NCBI RefSeq assembly: GCF_016862395.1
Contig: NZ_BOMW01000053.1
Coordinates: forward strand, 1 to 64,000
DNA length: 64,000 nucleotides
Direction: 5' to 3'
Origin: Actinoplanes siamensis
GTDB taxonomy: Bacteria; Actinomycetota; Actinomycetes; Mycobacteriales; Micromonosporaceae
Shown here: piece after piece, positions 25,997-33,814 of the stretch
Numbering within the stretch: the stretch's first letter is position 1
How the letters are laid out: the number at the start of each line of letters is the position of its first letter
Position numbers and translations under genes: made by a program
Notes under the pieces: model-generated
The model's database searches: none
What the model was told of the DNA's origin: nothing
Seen by the model: only the letters and a program-made list of their open reading frames with translations

Positions 25997-28390
25997 TTAC
26001 CGCCCGGCGGGGGTGTTGCCCGGCTTCGGTTCCTTGTCCTTCTTGCCCTTGCTGACCTCGATGGTCACCGCACCGCCCTTGATGGTGCGCTCCTCCGAGG
26101 TGCCGGCAGCGGTGCCGGCCGGGCAGTCCGAGTCGACGGTCGGGCCGGTCACCGGCTCGAAACCGGCGCCGCTGATCTTGTCCTCGGCGGACGCCATCGA
26201 GTCACAGGTCACATCCGGCACGCTGCGCAGGTCGCCGATCGAGATCTTGTCGTTCGTCGGCGTCTTGAACTGCGTCTTGGGCTTGCCCTTCATGTAGTCC
26301 TTGAGCGTGTACTGCACCGCCGCGTTGATGATCGGGTGCGACATCTGGTCGGTGTGGTTCTGCCAGTCCGGATTCGCCATGTAACCGGCGACCACCAGCG
26401 ACGTGGTGCCGACGATCAGCGAGGCGGTCTTGCTGTTGTCGGTGGTGCCGGTCTTACCGAAGACCGGGTGGCCGACGATGCCCCGGGTGTTGCCCGCGGT
26501 GTTGGCACCCTTGCAGCTGCCCAGCTGGGACGAGTCGCCGACCGGGCACCGGGCCGCGTCCAGAGCCGCCCGGGCGACGTCCTTGGTGGTGGCCTGGATG
26601 CAGTGCGGCTTGCCGACGTCGATCTTCTCGCCGTCCTTGGTGGTGATCTGCTCGATCGGGGTCGGCTCGCAGTACTTCCCGTCACCGGCCAGCGTGGCGT
26701 ACGCGTTCGCCATCTCCAGCGGGGTGGAGTCCATCACGCCGAGGGTGAAGGCGCCCCAGCTGGCCGCGTTCTTGGCGTTGTCGAGGTCGGTCTGCGTGCG
26801 GAACTGGATGCCGAACCGCTTGGCCACCGCGACCACGTTATCCGCGCCGACCTTCTGCTCCAGCGGCACGAAGAAGGTGTTCACCGACTTGCCGAAACCG
26901 GTCCACATGTTGAAGACGCCGGCCTCCTTGGCGCTCGCGTTGCGCGGGCACCAGTCGTCCGAGTTGGGGCAGGACGACGGTGTGCCGTAGCCGGCCTTGT
27001 ACTTCGAGTGGAACACCGCGGGCGCGTTGATCGGGTAGCTCAGCGGGATGCCCTTCTCCAGGGCGGCCACCAGGGTGAACATCTTGAACACCGAGCCGGC
27101 CTGGTAACCGGTGATGTCCCCACCGCCGGTGATCAGCGGGTTGGTGGTCTTCGGGAAGGAGCCCCGGATCTTCTTCGCCCGCTTCTTCGGGTCCGGCGAG
27201 AGCTTGTTGGTGGGGTGGGTCGGGTCGTCCAGCGCGTACTTACGGTTCGCGGCGAGCAGCCGGACCTTGCCGCTGCCCGGCTCGATGCCGGCCAGCAGCA
27301 CCGCGTTGCGGCTGTCGTCCTTCTGCCGCTCGATGATCTCGGCGCGGGCCGAGGCCTGCCCCTTCAGGTCGAGCGAGGTGACCACCTTGTAGCCGCCGCT
27401 CTTGAGCCGCCGCTCCCGGTCGTACGTCGTGGCGCCGAAGGCCTCCTGGCTCATCCACCAGCGGTAGAAGTAATCGCAGAAGAAGCCCCAGCTGTTCTTG
27501 GCGACCGAGACGCAGCCGTTGCCGATCGGCTTGACCTTGGTGGGGATCTTCTCCTTCTTCGCCTTGTCGGCGTCGGCCTGGGTGATCGCGCCCATCGCCA
27601 CCATGCCCGGGATGATGTAGTTGTCGCGCCGCGCCAGGATCTGGTCGTGGCCCGACTTCACCGTCGGGTTGAAGCTGGACGGGGCCTTCACCATGCCGGC
27701 GAGCATCGCGGCCTCGGCGATGTCCAGGTCCTTCGGCTTCTTGTTGAAGTAGACCTGGCTGGCCGCGTAGATGCCGTAGGCCTGATTGCCGAAGGGCGCG
27801 ATGTTCAGGTAGCGCTCCAGGATCTGGTCCTTGGTGAGCTGCTTCTCCACCTGCAGCGCGTACTTCATCTCGGTGACCTTGCGCTTCGGGGTGTCCTTCG
27901 TCGCGTCGACCACCTCCTGCGGGTTGGTGGCCGAATAGGCCAGGGACATCCGCACGTACTGCATGGTGAGCGTCGAGGCACCCTGTTGCGCGCCACCCTG
28001 GTTGTTGCTCACGAACGCACGGGCCACACCCTTGAGGTCGACGCCGTTGTGTTCGTAGAACTTGCGGTCCTCGGCCGCGATGATCGCGGCCTGCATGTTC
28101 TTGGAGATGTCCTTGAGCGGGACATCGCTGCGGAACTCGTCGTAGAACTGCGAGAGCAGGGTGCGCCCGTCGGCGGCGTAGACCCGGGTGATCTGCGGGG
28201 AACTGAAGTCCTTGAGCTCACTGGGCAGACTCGCGAAACCCTGGCCGCCCGCCTTGGCGGCGAGACCGGACATCGCTGCTGCGGGGAAGGCGGCCGCGGC
28301 CACCACCACGCCGGCCAGCAGGCCACAGACAAGCAGTGATGTCGCGTTCGTGAAGATGTTGTGATCGCGTCTGCGCATCCAGGAGGTCAC
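25997..28390 (-). CDS. ponA2: Bifunctional class A penicillin-binding protein with PASTA domain (PonA2-like)
   Basis: Polymerises glycan strands and cross-links peptides in peptidoglycan. The 797-residue protein has an N-terminal TM helix (about 18-40), a GT51 transglycosylase with EDRKFYEHNGVD and GASTLTMQ, a transpeptidase with active Ser in GSVFKMF, SVN and KTGTTD, and one C-terminal PASTA domain (VPDVTCDSMASAEDKI onward) before a Lys/Pro-rich tail. Leaderless GTG 28390 is preferred, with TATCCT seven bases upstream; ATG 28378 is possible. It is divergent from wblA, the order seen around whiB4-ponA2 in mycobacteria. Confidence 0.95.
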   Translation of the reverse strand: MTSWMRRRDHNIFTNATSLLVCGLLAGVVVAAAAFPAAAMSGLAAKAGGQGFASLPSELKDFSSPQITRVYAADGRTLLSQFYDEFRSDVPLKDISKNMQAAIIAAEDRKFYEHNGVDLKGVARAFVSNNQGGAQQGASTLTMQYVRMSLAYSATNPQEVVDATKDTPKRKVTEMKYALQVEKQLTKDQILERYLNIAPFGNQAYGIYAASQVYFNKKPKDLDIAEAAMLAGMVKAPSSFNPTVKSGHDQILARRDNYIIPGMVAMGAITQADADKAKKEKIPTKVKPIGNGCVSVAKNSWGFFCDYFYRWWMSQEAFGATTYDRERRLKSGGYKVVTSLDLKGQASARAEIIERQKDDSRNAVLLAGIEPGSGKVRLLAANRKYALDDPTHPTNKLSPDPKKRAKKIRGSFPKTTNPLITGGGDITGYQAGSVFKMFTLVAALEKGIPLSYPINAPAVFHSKYKAGYGTPSSCPNSDDWCPRNASAKEAGVFNMWTGFGKSVNTFFVPLEQKVGADNVVAVAKRFGIQFRTQTDLDNAKNAASWGAFTLGVMDSTPLEMANAYATLAGDGKYCEPTPIEQITTKDGEKIDVGKPHCIQATTKDVARAALDAARCPVGDSSQLGSCKGANTAGNTRGIVGHPVFGKTGTTDNSKTASLIVGTTSLVVAGYMANPDWQNHTDQMSHPIINAAVQYTLKDYMKGKPKTQFKTPTNDKISIGDLRSVPDVTCDSMASAEDKISGAGFEPVTGPTVDSDCPAGTAAGTSEERTIKGGAVTIEVSKGKKDKEPKPGNTPAGR

Positions 28391-28711
28391 CCGAGGCAGG
28401 ATACGCGAACAGTGCACGCGACCGCCCGCCGAGCGGGTGCCCTTCGCCCGTTATGAGTGTGAGCTGTCACCCGGGTCGTCGGTGCGATTTCCCACATCTG
28501 CACCAAAGATACCCCCGTTCGGCCCCGGTGCCTCGGCCGCTTTGCCCGGAACTACCGGGCTATACGTATTTGAGGGACAACGTTGCGTAATCACCCAACT
28601 ACAGAGCATGATGGTCCGGCGAGACATCTCGCATGACGTCTGCGCGGCCTTGGGGGACATGGGCTGCCGCGACAGGCGTTCGGGGGTGAAAGCAAGGGGG
28701 GACGTTTACCA
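28391..28711. other. Divergent promoter region ponA2-like / wblA
   Basis: A 320-base gap. TATCCT at 28403-28398 (minus strand) serves the PBP gene. An inverted repeat GCCCGG-N5-CCGGGC (28544-28560) followed by TATACG marks a likely promoter or operator for wblA. A long 5' leader for wblA is implied. No ORF was seen. Confidence 0.5.
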
Positions 28712-29014
28712 ATGGGGATGATCAGCGACTGGCCCAGCATGGCGGCGTGTCAGAGTGGCGACCCTGACGCGCTGTTCGTGCAGGGCGCCGAGCAGAACGT
28801 GGCGAAAAGAATCTGCCGCAGCTGCCCGGTGCGCTACGAATGCCTCGCCGACGCCCTGGACAACCGGATCGAGTTCGGCGTCTGGGGAGGCATGACGGAA
28901 CGGGAGCGACGTGCCCTGCTGCGCCGCCACCCACACGTGGCGAGCTGGCGGAAGATGTTCGAGGCCGCACTGAAGGAGAAGGGCGCCGACAAGGTGCTGG
29001 TCTCCACCCGCTGA
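28712..29014 (+). CDS. wblA: WhiB-family iron-sulfur transcription factor (WblA/WhiB4 type)
   Basis: A 100-residue [4Fe-4S] protein with Cys13, Cys35, Cys38 and Cys44 (C-x21-C-x2-C-x5-C), the turn GVWGG (56-60) and a basic C-terminus RERRALLRRHPHVASW. Sequence character (DPDALFVQGAEQN and ADALDNRIEFGVWGGMTERER) places it with Streptomyces WblA and mycobacterial WhiB4, which respond to redox state or nitric oxide and, in Streptomyces, control differentiation and antibiotic genes. Its neighbours (ponA2-like gene and ArsA-like ATPases) match both those genera. The start is ATG 28712 with AAGGGGGG 12 bases upstream. Confidence 0.94.
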   Translation: MGMISDWPSMAACQSGDPDALFVQGAEQNVAKRICRSCPVRYECLADALDNRIEFGVWGGMTERERRALLRRHPHVASWRKMFEAALKEKGADKVLVSTR

Positions 29015-30151
29015 TCAGGCGAGCAAGGCGCCGATCGTCCGCAGCCCGTCGACGTCGTGCACGTCGGCGGGCTGCGCCGCGACCGCGGTCGTCGGCACCT
29101 GGGGGAACGCCTCGGTGAAGCCGGCCGCGACGCGCAGCTCCCGCTCGGTCTGCCGGAGCAGGCCGGCGTGGATGCGCAGCACGTCCGCCACGATCGGCAG
29201 CTCGCCGGCGGCGGCCAGCCGTTCCGCGGCGGCCTGGCTCTCCGCGGCCGGCAGGCCGGCCGGCTCGGTCTGGTGCATCCGGTTCAGCACCAGACCGCTG
29301 AGCGGCATCCGCTCCGCGACCAACCGCTCGGCGAAGTAGGCGGCCTCCCGGATCGCGTCCCGCTCCGGCGCCGCGACCAGCAGGAACGCGGTCTGCGGGT
29401 CCTGCAGGATCCGATACGTCTGGTCGGCGCGCTGCCGGAAGCCGCCGAACATCGAGTCCAGCGCCGCCACGAAGCCCGACAGGTCGGTCAACAGCTGCGC
29501 GCCGAGAATCTTCTGCACCGCCCGGGAGAAGATCCCGAATGACGCGGTGACCAGGCTGAACATGCTGCGCCCGCCGCGCGCGGGAGCCAGCAGCATCCGC
29601 AGCATCCGGCCGTCGAGGAACCGGGAGAGCCGGGCCGGCGCGTCCAGGAAGTCCAGCGCGGACCGCGACGGCGGGGTGTCCACCACGATCAGGTCCCACT
29701 CGTCGCCGGCCCGCAACTGGCCCAGCTTCTCCATCGCCATGTACTCCTGGGTGCCGGCGAAGGTCGAGCTCATAGCCTGGTAGAAGGGGTTCGCGAAGAT
29801 CTCCGCGGCGCGCTCCGGCCTGGTGTGCTGCTCCACCACCTCGTCGAAGGTGCGCTTCATGTCCAGCATCATGGCGTGCAGCTCGCCGCCGGACTCGCCG
29901 GCCTCGATGCCCTTGACCTGCCGGGGAGTGTTGTCCAGCTCGGTCAGGCCCATTGACTGGGCCAGCCGGCGGGCCGGGTCGATGGTGAGCACCACCGTGC
30001 GGCGGCCGTGCACCTCGGCGGCGCGCAGCCCGAGGGCCGCGGCTGTGGTGGTCTTGCCGACGCCGCCGGAACCGCAGCACACCACGATCCGGATGGCGGG
30101 GTCCGCGAGCAGACCGTCGACGTCGAGCCGTGCAGCGGTCACATCAACCAC
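29015..30151 (-). CDS. ArsA-like P-loop ATPase (Rv3680-type)
   Basis: A 378-residue ATPase of the ArsA/Get3 group. Its deviant Walker A reads CCGSGGVGKTTTA: the second lysine normally preceding GG (KGGxGK) is Ser. Switch I/II regions include LTIDPARRLAQSMG and VVDTPPS. No metal-binding cysteines of ArsA are present, so arsenite transport is unlikely. Its partner is the next ATPase gene, which keeps the lysine; the mycobacterial counterparts Rv3679-Rv3680 are known to form a complex. GTG 30151 is leaderless (TACCCT six bases upstream). It is convergent with wblA, stop to stop. Confidence 0.9.
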   Translation of the reverse strand: MVDVTAARLDVDGLLADPAIRIVVCCGSGGVGKTTTAAALGLRAAEVHGRRTVVLTIDPARRLAQSMGLTELDNTPRQVKGIEAGESGGELHAMMLDMKRTFDEVVEQHTRPERAAEIFANPFYQAMSSTFAGTQEYMAMEKLGQLRAGDEWDLIVVDTPPSRSALDFLDAPARLSRFLDGRMLRMLLAPARGGRSMFSLVTASFGIFSRAVQKILGAQLLTDLSGFVAALDSMFGGFRQRADQTYRILQDPQTAFLLVAAPERDAIREAAYFAERLVAERMPLSGLVLNRMHQTEPAGLPAAESQAAAERLAAAGELPIVADVLRIHAGLLRQTERELRVAAGFTEAFPQVPTTAVAAQPADVHDVDGLRTIGALLA

Positions 30152-30157
30152 TACTCC

Positions 30158-30163
30158 AGGGTA
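30158..30163 (-). promoter_or_regulatory. Leaderless -10 element (TACCCT)
   Basis: The minus-strand hexamer ends six bases before GTG 30151 of the first ArsA-like gene. Confidence 0.5.
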
Positions 30164-30226
30164 ATGCGTCTTGATCGGACGCGCGGTGGTCAAACACTCT
30201 GAGCTGTCCTGCCGGGAGCATCCGGG

Positions 30227-31180
30227 TCAAACCGCCAGCAGGCGGTCGGCGAGGACATCCAGCCCGGCACGGTCGACACCGTCCGGCAGCAGCGGCAGCT
30301 CGATCATCGGCCGGCCACGCTCGGCCAGCTCGTGCCGGAGCGACTCCTCCAGCTCCCGGCGGGTCAGGTGGGCCTGCGCCTCGGCGGCCAGCCGGCTGAC
30401 CGTGGCCGGGGCGGCCGGCAGACCCGCGGCGACCAGGCCGCGCTTGATCTCCGCCTTGGTCACCTTCCCGCCGGCCAGCAGCGGTGGCCGGGCGCCGTTC
30501 ACGACGATCCGCCCGATCCGGATGCCCAGGCCGGTCAGCTCGTCGACGGCGTCCAGGGTCTCCTGCACCGGCATCTCCTCCAGCAGCGTAACCACGTGCA
30601 CCGCGGTGATCGGCGAGCGCAGCAGCGAGGACACCCCGTCGCTCTGGGTCTTGATCGGGCCCATCTTGGCGAGCCGGGCGGTCTCCGCCGTGACGTTCAG
30701 GAAGCGGCCGATCCGGCCGGTGGGCGGGGCGTCCAGCACCACCGCGTCGTACACCCGGCGGCCGTCCGCGGAGCGCGTGGTGGCCTCCTTGACCTTGCCG
30801 GTGAGCAGCACGTCGCGCAGGCCGGGGGCGATCGTGGTGGCGAAGTCGATGGCGCCCACCTTGCGTAGCGCCCGGCCAGCCGCGCCGAGCTTGTAGAACA
30901 TGTCCAGGTACTCCAGGAGGGCCTCCTCGGGATCGACCGGGAGGGCGCGCACCTCACCGCCACCGGTGGTGGTGGTGATCCGGCGCTCCGTGTAGGGCAG
31001 CGGGTCCACCCCGAACAGCTGGGCGATGCCCTGCCGGCCCTCCACCTCGACCAGCAGCGTGCGCCGGCCGCCGGCGGCCAGGCCCAGGGCCAGCGCGGCG
31101 GCGACGCTGGTCTTCCCGGTGCCGCCCTTGCCGGTCACGATGTGCAGTCGCTCCGGCCAGTTCCCGTGATGCTCGCCCAT
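30227..31180 (-). CDS. ArsA-like P-loop ATPase (Rv3679-type)
   Basis: A 317-residue partner ATPase. It has Walker A HIVTGKGGTGKTSVA with the signature lysine intact, the segment LLVEVEGRQGIAQLFG and the switch VVLDAPPTGRIGRFL. The sequence mirrors mycobacterial Rv3679. The intact signature Lys here and its loss in the downstream paralogue suggest an asymmetric heterodimer. ATG 31180 is leaderless: TAACGT lies seven bases upstream; GTG 31189 is the alternative. It is followed by the second ATPase 75 bases later, each with its own promoter-like hexamer. Confidence 0.9.
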   Translation of the reverse strand: MGEHHGNWPERLHIVTGKGGTGKTSVAAALALGLAAGGRRTLLVEVEGRQGIAQLFGVDPLPYTERRITTTTGGGEVRALPVDPEEALLEYLDMFYKLGAAGRALRKVGAIDFATTIAPGLRDVLLTGKVKEATTRSADGRRVYDAVVLDAPPTGRIGRFLNVTAETARLAKMGPIKTQSDGVSSLLRSPITAVHVVTLLEEMPVQETLDAVDELTGLGIRIGRIVVNGARPPLLAGGKVTKAEIKRGLVAAGLPAAPATVSRLAAEAQAHLTRRELEESLRHELAERGRPMIELPLLPDGVDRAGLDVLADRLLAV

Positions 31181-31187
31181 GTCGTCC

Positions 31188-31193
31188 ACGTTA
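31188..31193 (-). promoter_or_regulatory. Leaderless -10 element (TAACGT)
   Basis: The minus-strand hexamer ends seven bases before ATG 31180. It lies partly inside the alternative GTG start at 31189. Confidence 0.5.
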
Positions 31194-31213
31194 CGGCGTC
31201 CGGGAAAACCGGC

Positions 31214-32134
31214 TCAGCCGGAGACTTCGCAGACCAGCCAGCCGCTCTTGCGCACGACGATGAACCGGAGGTCCTGGGCGGCGCTCTTCTCGTCCTCGGT
31301 GGACATCACCACCCGTACCCCGACCTCGGCCTGGCCGTCGTCGCTGCTGGTCACCGCCGGATCGTCCCAGCGGAACACGGCGCCGGGGTACCCGTCGGCG
31401 TAGTCGCGGATCTGCCGCACCCGGTCGGTGAGCTTGGTCTCGTCCCGGGACTTGCTGCACACCAGGTCCTCGGCGGCGGCGGCGTCCTGCTGGGTGTAGA
31501 CCGCGATGAGGAAGCGGTTCACCGCGGTGGCCGGGTCCGGCGAACCAGGGTTGTCGGAGTCGCGGAGGAGCAGGTACGCCGAGACCGCCCCACCGCCGCA
31601 GAGCGCGACCGTGGCGACCAGCGCGAGCGAGACGAAGAGCGAGGAGCGGCGGCTGGCCGGGCCGTGCGAGCGGGGCGAAGCGTGGCCACCGGGCTGGCCG
31701 ACCCAGATCGGCTCCGGCGCCTGCGCCTCGGCGGGCGGCGAGTGCTCCCAGGCCAGGTGCTCGGGCGGCGGGTACTGCCACTCGCCGGGTTTCTCGTGCC
31801 GGGCGTGCCACGGGCCCCGCGGCGGCGGCTGGTGCCAGCCCTCGACCGCCGGATGCTCCATGGTCGCCGCCAGAGCGGGCTCCCCCGGCGTCATCGGAGC
31901 GGTCTGCGCGTGCGCCGGCGCCGCCGGGGCGGGTTCCGCGTGCGCCGGCGCCGGCGCGGGCACCTCGGGGATCAGCGCCGTCGGCGCCGGGTCCTCCCCC
32001 GTCTCGGCGGGCTCGGGGAGGGCGTGCCGGCCCCGATGTGGCGGCTCCGGGAGCGGGATCGGGTCGGGCGGCGGGATCGGCGCCGGCGGCTCGGGCTCGG
32101 GCGGCGGCGGATCGGGATGGCCGGGCTGCGTCAC
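31214..32134 (-). CDS. Single-pass membrane protein with Pro-rich cytosolic domain
   Basis: 306 residues: an N-terminal half that is Pro/Ala/Glu-rich and disordered (1-160), one TM helix (about 165-190, [19 protein letters not shown]), then an extracytoplasmic domain of about 115 residues. The outer domain begins with [26 protein letters not shown] and has two cysteines (VC, LVC) likely to form a disulfide; it resembles small NTF2-like or DUF4878-type domains in length and pattern. GTG 32134 follows GGAGGG. It is an insertion relative to the mycobacterial order of this locus. Function unknown. Confidence 0.8.
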   Translation of the reverse strand: MTQPGHPDPPPPEPEPPAPIPPPDPIPLPEPPHRGRHALPEPAETGEDPAPTALIPEVPAPAPAHAEPAPAAPAHAQTAPMTPGEPALAATMEHPAVEGWHQPPPRGPWHARHEKPGEWQYPPPEHLAWEHSPPAEAQAPEPIWVGQPGGHASPRSHGPASRRSSLFVSLALVATVALCGGGAVSAYLLLRDSDNPGSPDPATAVNRFLIAVYTQQDAAAAEDLVCSKSRDETKLTDRVRQIRDYADGYPGAVFRWDDPAVTSSDDGQAEVGVRVVMSTEDEKSAAQDLRFIVVRKSGWLVCEVSG

Positions 32135-32212
32135 GTCACCCTCCGCGTTGGCGTGTGTACTTTCCGTGCTCTTTCCGCCTCAGCCTAACCAACCAGCCGG
32201 AACAACGAGTCC

Positions 32213-32218
32213 TAAGCT
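32213..32218 (+). promoter_or_regulatory. Candidate -10 element (TAAGCT) of the DUF4177-ridA pair
   Basis: It predicts a leader of about 25 bases that contains AAGGAG at 32235-32240 before ATG 32251. Confidence 0.45.
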
Positions 32219-32250
32219 GTGCCGGTACCCGACGAAGGAGTGTCCGAGCC

Positions 32251-32406
32251 ATGCAGAAGTGGGAGTACGTGACCGTGCCCCTGCTGGTACACGCGACCAA
32301 GCAGATCCTCGACAACTGGGGCGAGGACGGCTGGGAGCTGGTCCAGGTCGTGCCGGGGCCCAACCCGGACAATTTGATCGCCTACATGAAGCGGGCGAAG
32401 TCGTGA
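32251..32406 (+). CDS. DUF4177-type small protein
   Basis: A 51-residue protein (MQKWEYVTVPLLVHATKQIL at the start, then GEDGWELVQVVPGP and YMKRAKS), with the WEY and GWELV signatures of DUF4177. It predicts two strands around a helix. Function is unknown. In mycobacteria the equivalent gene (Rv3678A) also precedes the RidA gene. It starts at ATG 32251 with AAGGAG, and its stop overlaps the ridA GTG by four bases (GTGA). Confidence 0.88.
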   Translation: MQKWEYVTVPLLVHATKQILDNWGEDGWELVQVVPGPNPDNLIAYMKRAKS

Positions 32407-32888
32407 CCACGCCGATCGCCGGCGAGGGCGGCGTCGACGCCTACGCGAAGCTGGCCGAGCTGGGGCTGACCCTGCCGAGCGTGGTGCCGCCGCTGGCGTC
32501 CTACGTGCCGGCCGTCCAGTCCGGCAACTACGTCTACGTCTCCGGCCAGCTCCCGATGGTCGACGGCAAGCTGCCGCAGACCGGCAAGGTGGGCGCCGAG
32601 GTGACCGCCGAGGAGGCGACCGGACTCGCTCAGATCTGCGCGCTGAACGCGCTGGCCGCGATCGAGTCGCTGGTCGGCCTGGGCCGGCTCGTGAAGATCG
32701 TCAAGGTGACCGGTTTCGTGGCGTCGGCACCGGGCTTCACCGGCCAGCCGGCCGTGGTCAACGGCGCGTCGAACCTGTTCGGCGAGGTGCTGGGGGAGCA
32801 GGGGCGGCACGCCCGCAGCGCGGTCGGCGTGTCCGAGCTGCCGCTGGGCGCGCCGGTCGAGGTGGAGGTCATCGCCGAAGTGGCGTGA
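32403..32888 (+). CDS. RidA-family (YjgF/UK114) protein
   Basis: A 161-residue member of the family whose archetype hydrolyses reactive enamine/imine intermediates from PLP enzymes. Visible motifs are SGNYVYVSGQLPMVDGKLPQ, ALNALAAIESLVG and VNGASNLFGEVLGEQGRHARSAVGV. The key arginine of archetypal RidA sits in ARSAVGV here. It is slightly longer than RidA itself (about 130), as in the actinobacterial subfamily with an N-terminal extension. It is coupled to the DUF4177 gene by the GTGA overlap. Confidence 0.92.
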   Translation: MTTPIAGEGGVDAYAKLAELGLTLPSVVPPLASYVPAVQSGNYVYVSGQLPMVDGKLPQTGKVGAEVTAEEATGLAQICALNALAAIESLVGLGRLVKIVKVTGFVASAPGFTGQPAVVNGASNLFGEVLGEQGRHARSAVGVSELPLGAPVEVEVIAEVA

Positions 32889-32970
32889 TCTTGGGAGGGT
32901 TCGGTCGGGTTTGCTCACCCAAGGTGACCGGGACGGACATCGTGTCTCGGCTCACTCCGGGATCGCGACG

Positions 32971-32976
32971 TACGAT
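32971..32976 (+). promoter_or_regulatory. Leaderless -10 element (TACGAT)
   Basis: It ends seven bases before ATG 32984 of the MBL hydrolase; no ribosome-binding site is present. Confidence 0.55.
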
Positions 32977-32983
32977 TCTGGGC

Positions 32984-33814
32984 ATGGGGGGTGCTGAGCC
33001 CGCGTCGGTCAGGGCCAATGGTCCGTCCGACCGGCTGCCGGGTTGGGTGTCGCTGCTGCGCGCTCCCAACCCGGGCCCGATGACTCTCGACGGCACGAAC
33101 ACTTGGATCCTGCGGGCGCCCGGCGCCGGGTTCGCGACTGTCGTCGACCCCGGTCCGCTGGACGAGGAACACCTGCGCCGGATCGCGGAGCAGGGTCCGT
33201 TCCAGTTCATCCTGATCACGCACGGTCATCACGACCACGTCGAGGGCGCCGGGCGGCTCTCCGAGCTGCTCGGCGGCGTCGCGGTGCTGGCCGCCGACCC
33301 GGCGCACTGCCGGCACGCCGAGCCGTTGGACCCACAGGAGCACCTCGGCGGGAACGGGCTGGAAATACAGGTCCTGGACACTCCCGGGCACACTGGCGAT
33401 TCGGTGTGTTTTCTCGTCGAGCACGAGGGCGAGCGCGTGATGTTCACCGGCGACACGATCCTGGGCCGAGGCACCACGGTGGTGGCCGCGCCCGACGGCG
33501 ACCTCAGTTCGTACCTGGCGAGTCTCGAGCTGCTCCGGTCGTACCGGGAAGTCCTGATGCTGCCCGGCCACGGGCCGGCCCGCAGCGACACAGCGGCCCT
33601 GGCCGAGGAATACCTCAATCATCGCCGGGAGCGCCTCGCGCAGGTCAGAGCCGCGATGGCGGCCGGCGCGCGGACCCCGGAGGCGGTGGTCGACGTGGTC
33701 TACCCGGACATCGATCCGGGGGTGCGGTTCGCGGCCGAGTGGTCGGCGGCCGCCCAGATCGAACACCTGTTGCGGGAATCAGCGGCGAGGGCCGACGGTT
33801 TGGACCGGCTGTGA
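32984..33814 (+). CDS. Metallo-beta-lactamase-fold hydrolase
   Basis: 276 residues with the zinc motif HGHHDHVEGAG (His80, His82, Asp84, His85), a second His in PGHTGDSV, TGDTILGRGTTVV with the bridging Asp, and the late PGHGPARSD histidine. A C-terminal helical segment (NHRRERLAQVRAAM) matches the LACTB2/glyoxalase II-like subgroup, some of whose members are RNases or thioesterases. The substrate is unknown. ATG 32984 is leaderless (TACGAT seven bases upstream). It corresponds to Rv3677c in the conserved block. Its stop overlaps the cyclase GTG (GTGA). Confidence 0.92.
   Translation: MGGAEPASVRANGPSDRLPGWVSLLRAPNPGPMTLDGTNTWILRAPGAGFATVVDPGPLDEEHLRRIAEQGPFQFILITHGHHDHVEGAGRLSELLGGVAVLAADPAHCRHAEPLDPQEHLGGNGLEIQVLDTPGHTGDSVCFLVEHEGERVMFTGDTILGRGTTVVAAPDGDLSSYLASLELLRSYREVLMLPGHGPARSDTAALAEEYLNHRRERLAQVRAAMAAGARTPEAVVDVVYPDIDPGVRFAAEWSAAAQIEHLLRESAARADGLDRL

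Noticed and set aside
25985-28339. 784-codon plus-strand ORF opposite the PBP gene
   Set aside because: Antisense shadow of a well-recognised PBP with all motifs; the product has no recognisable domain.
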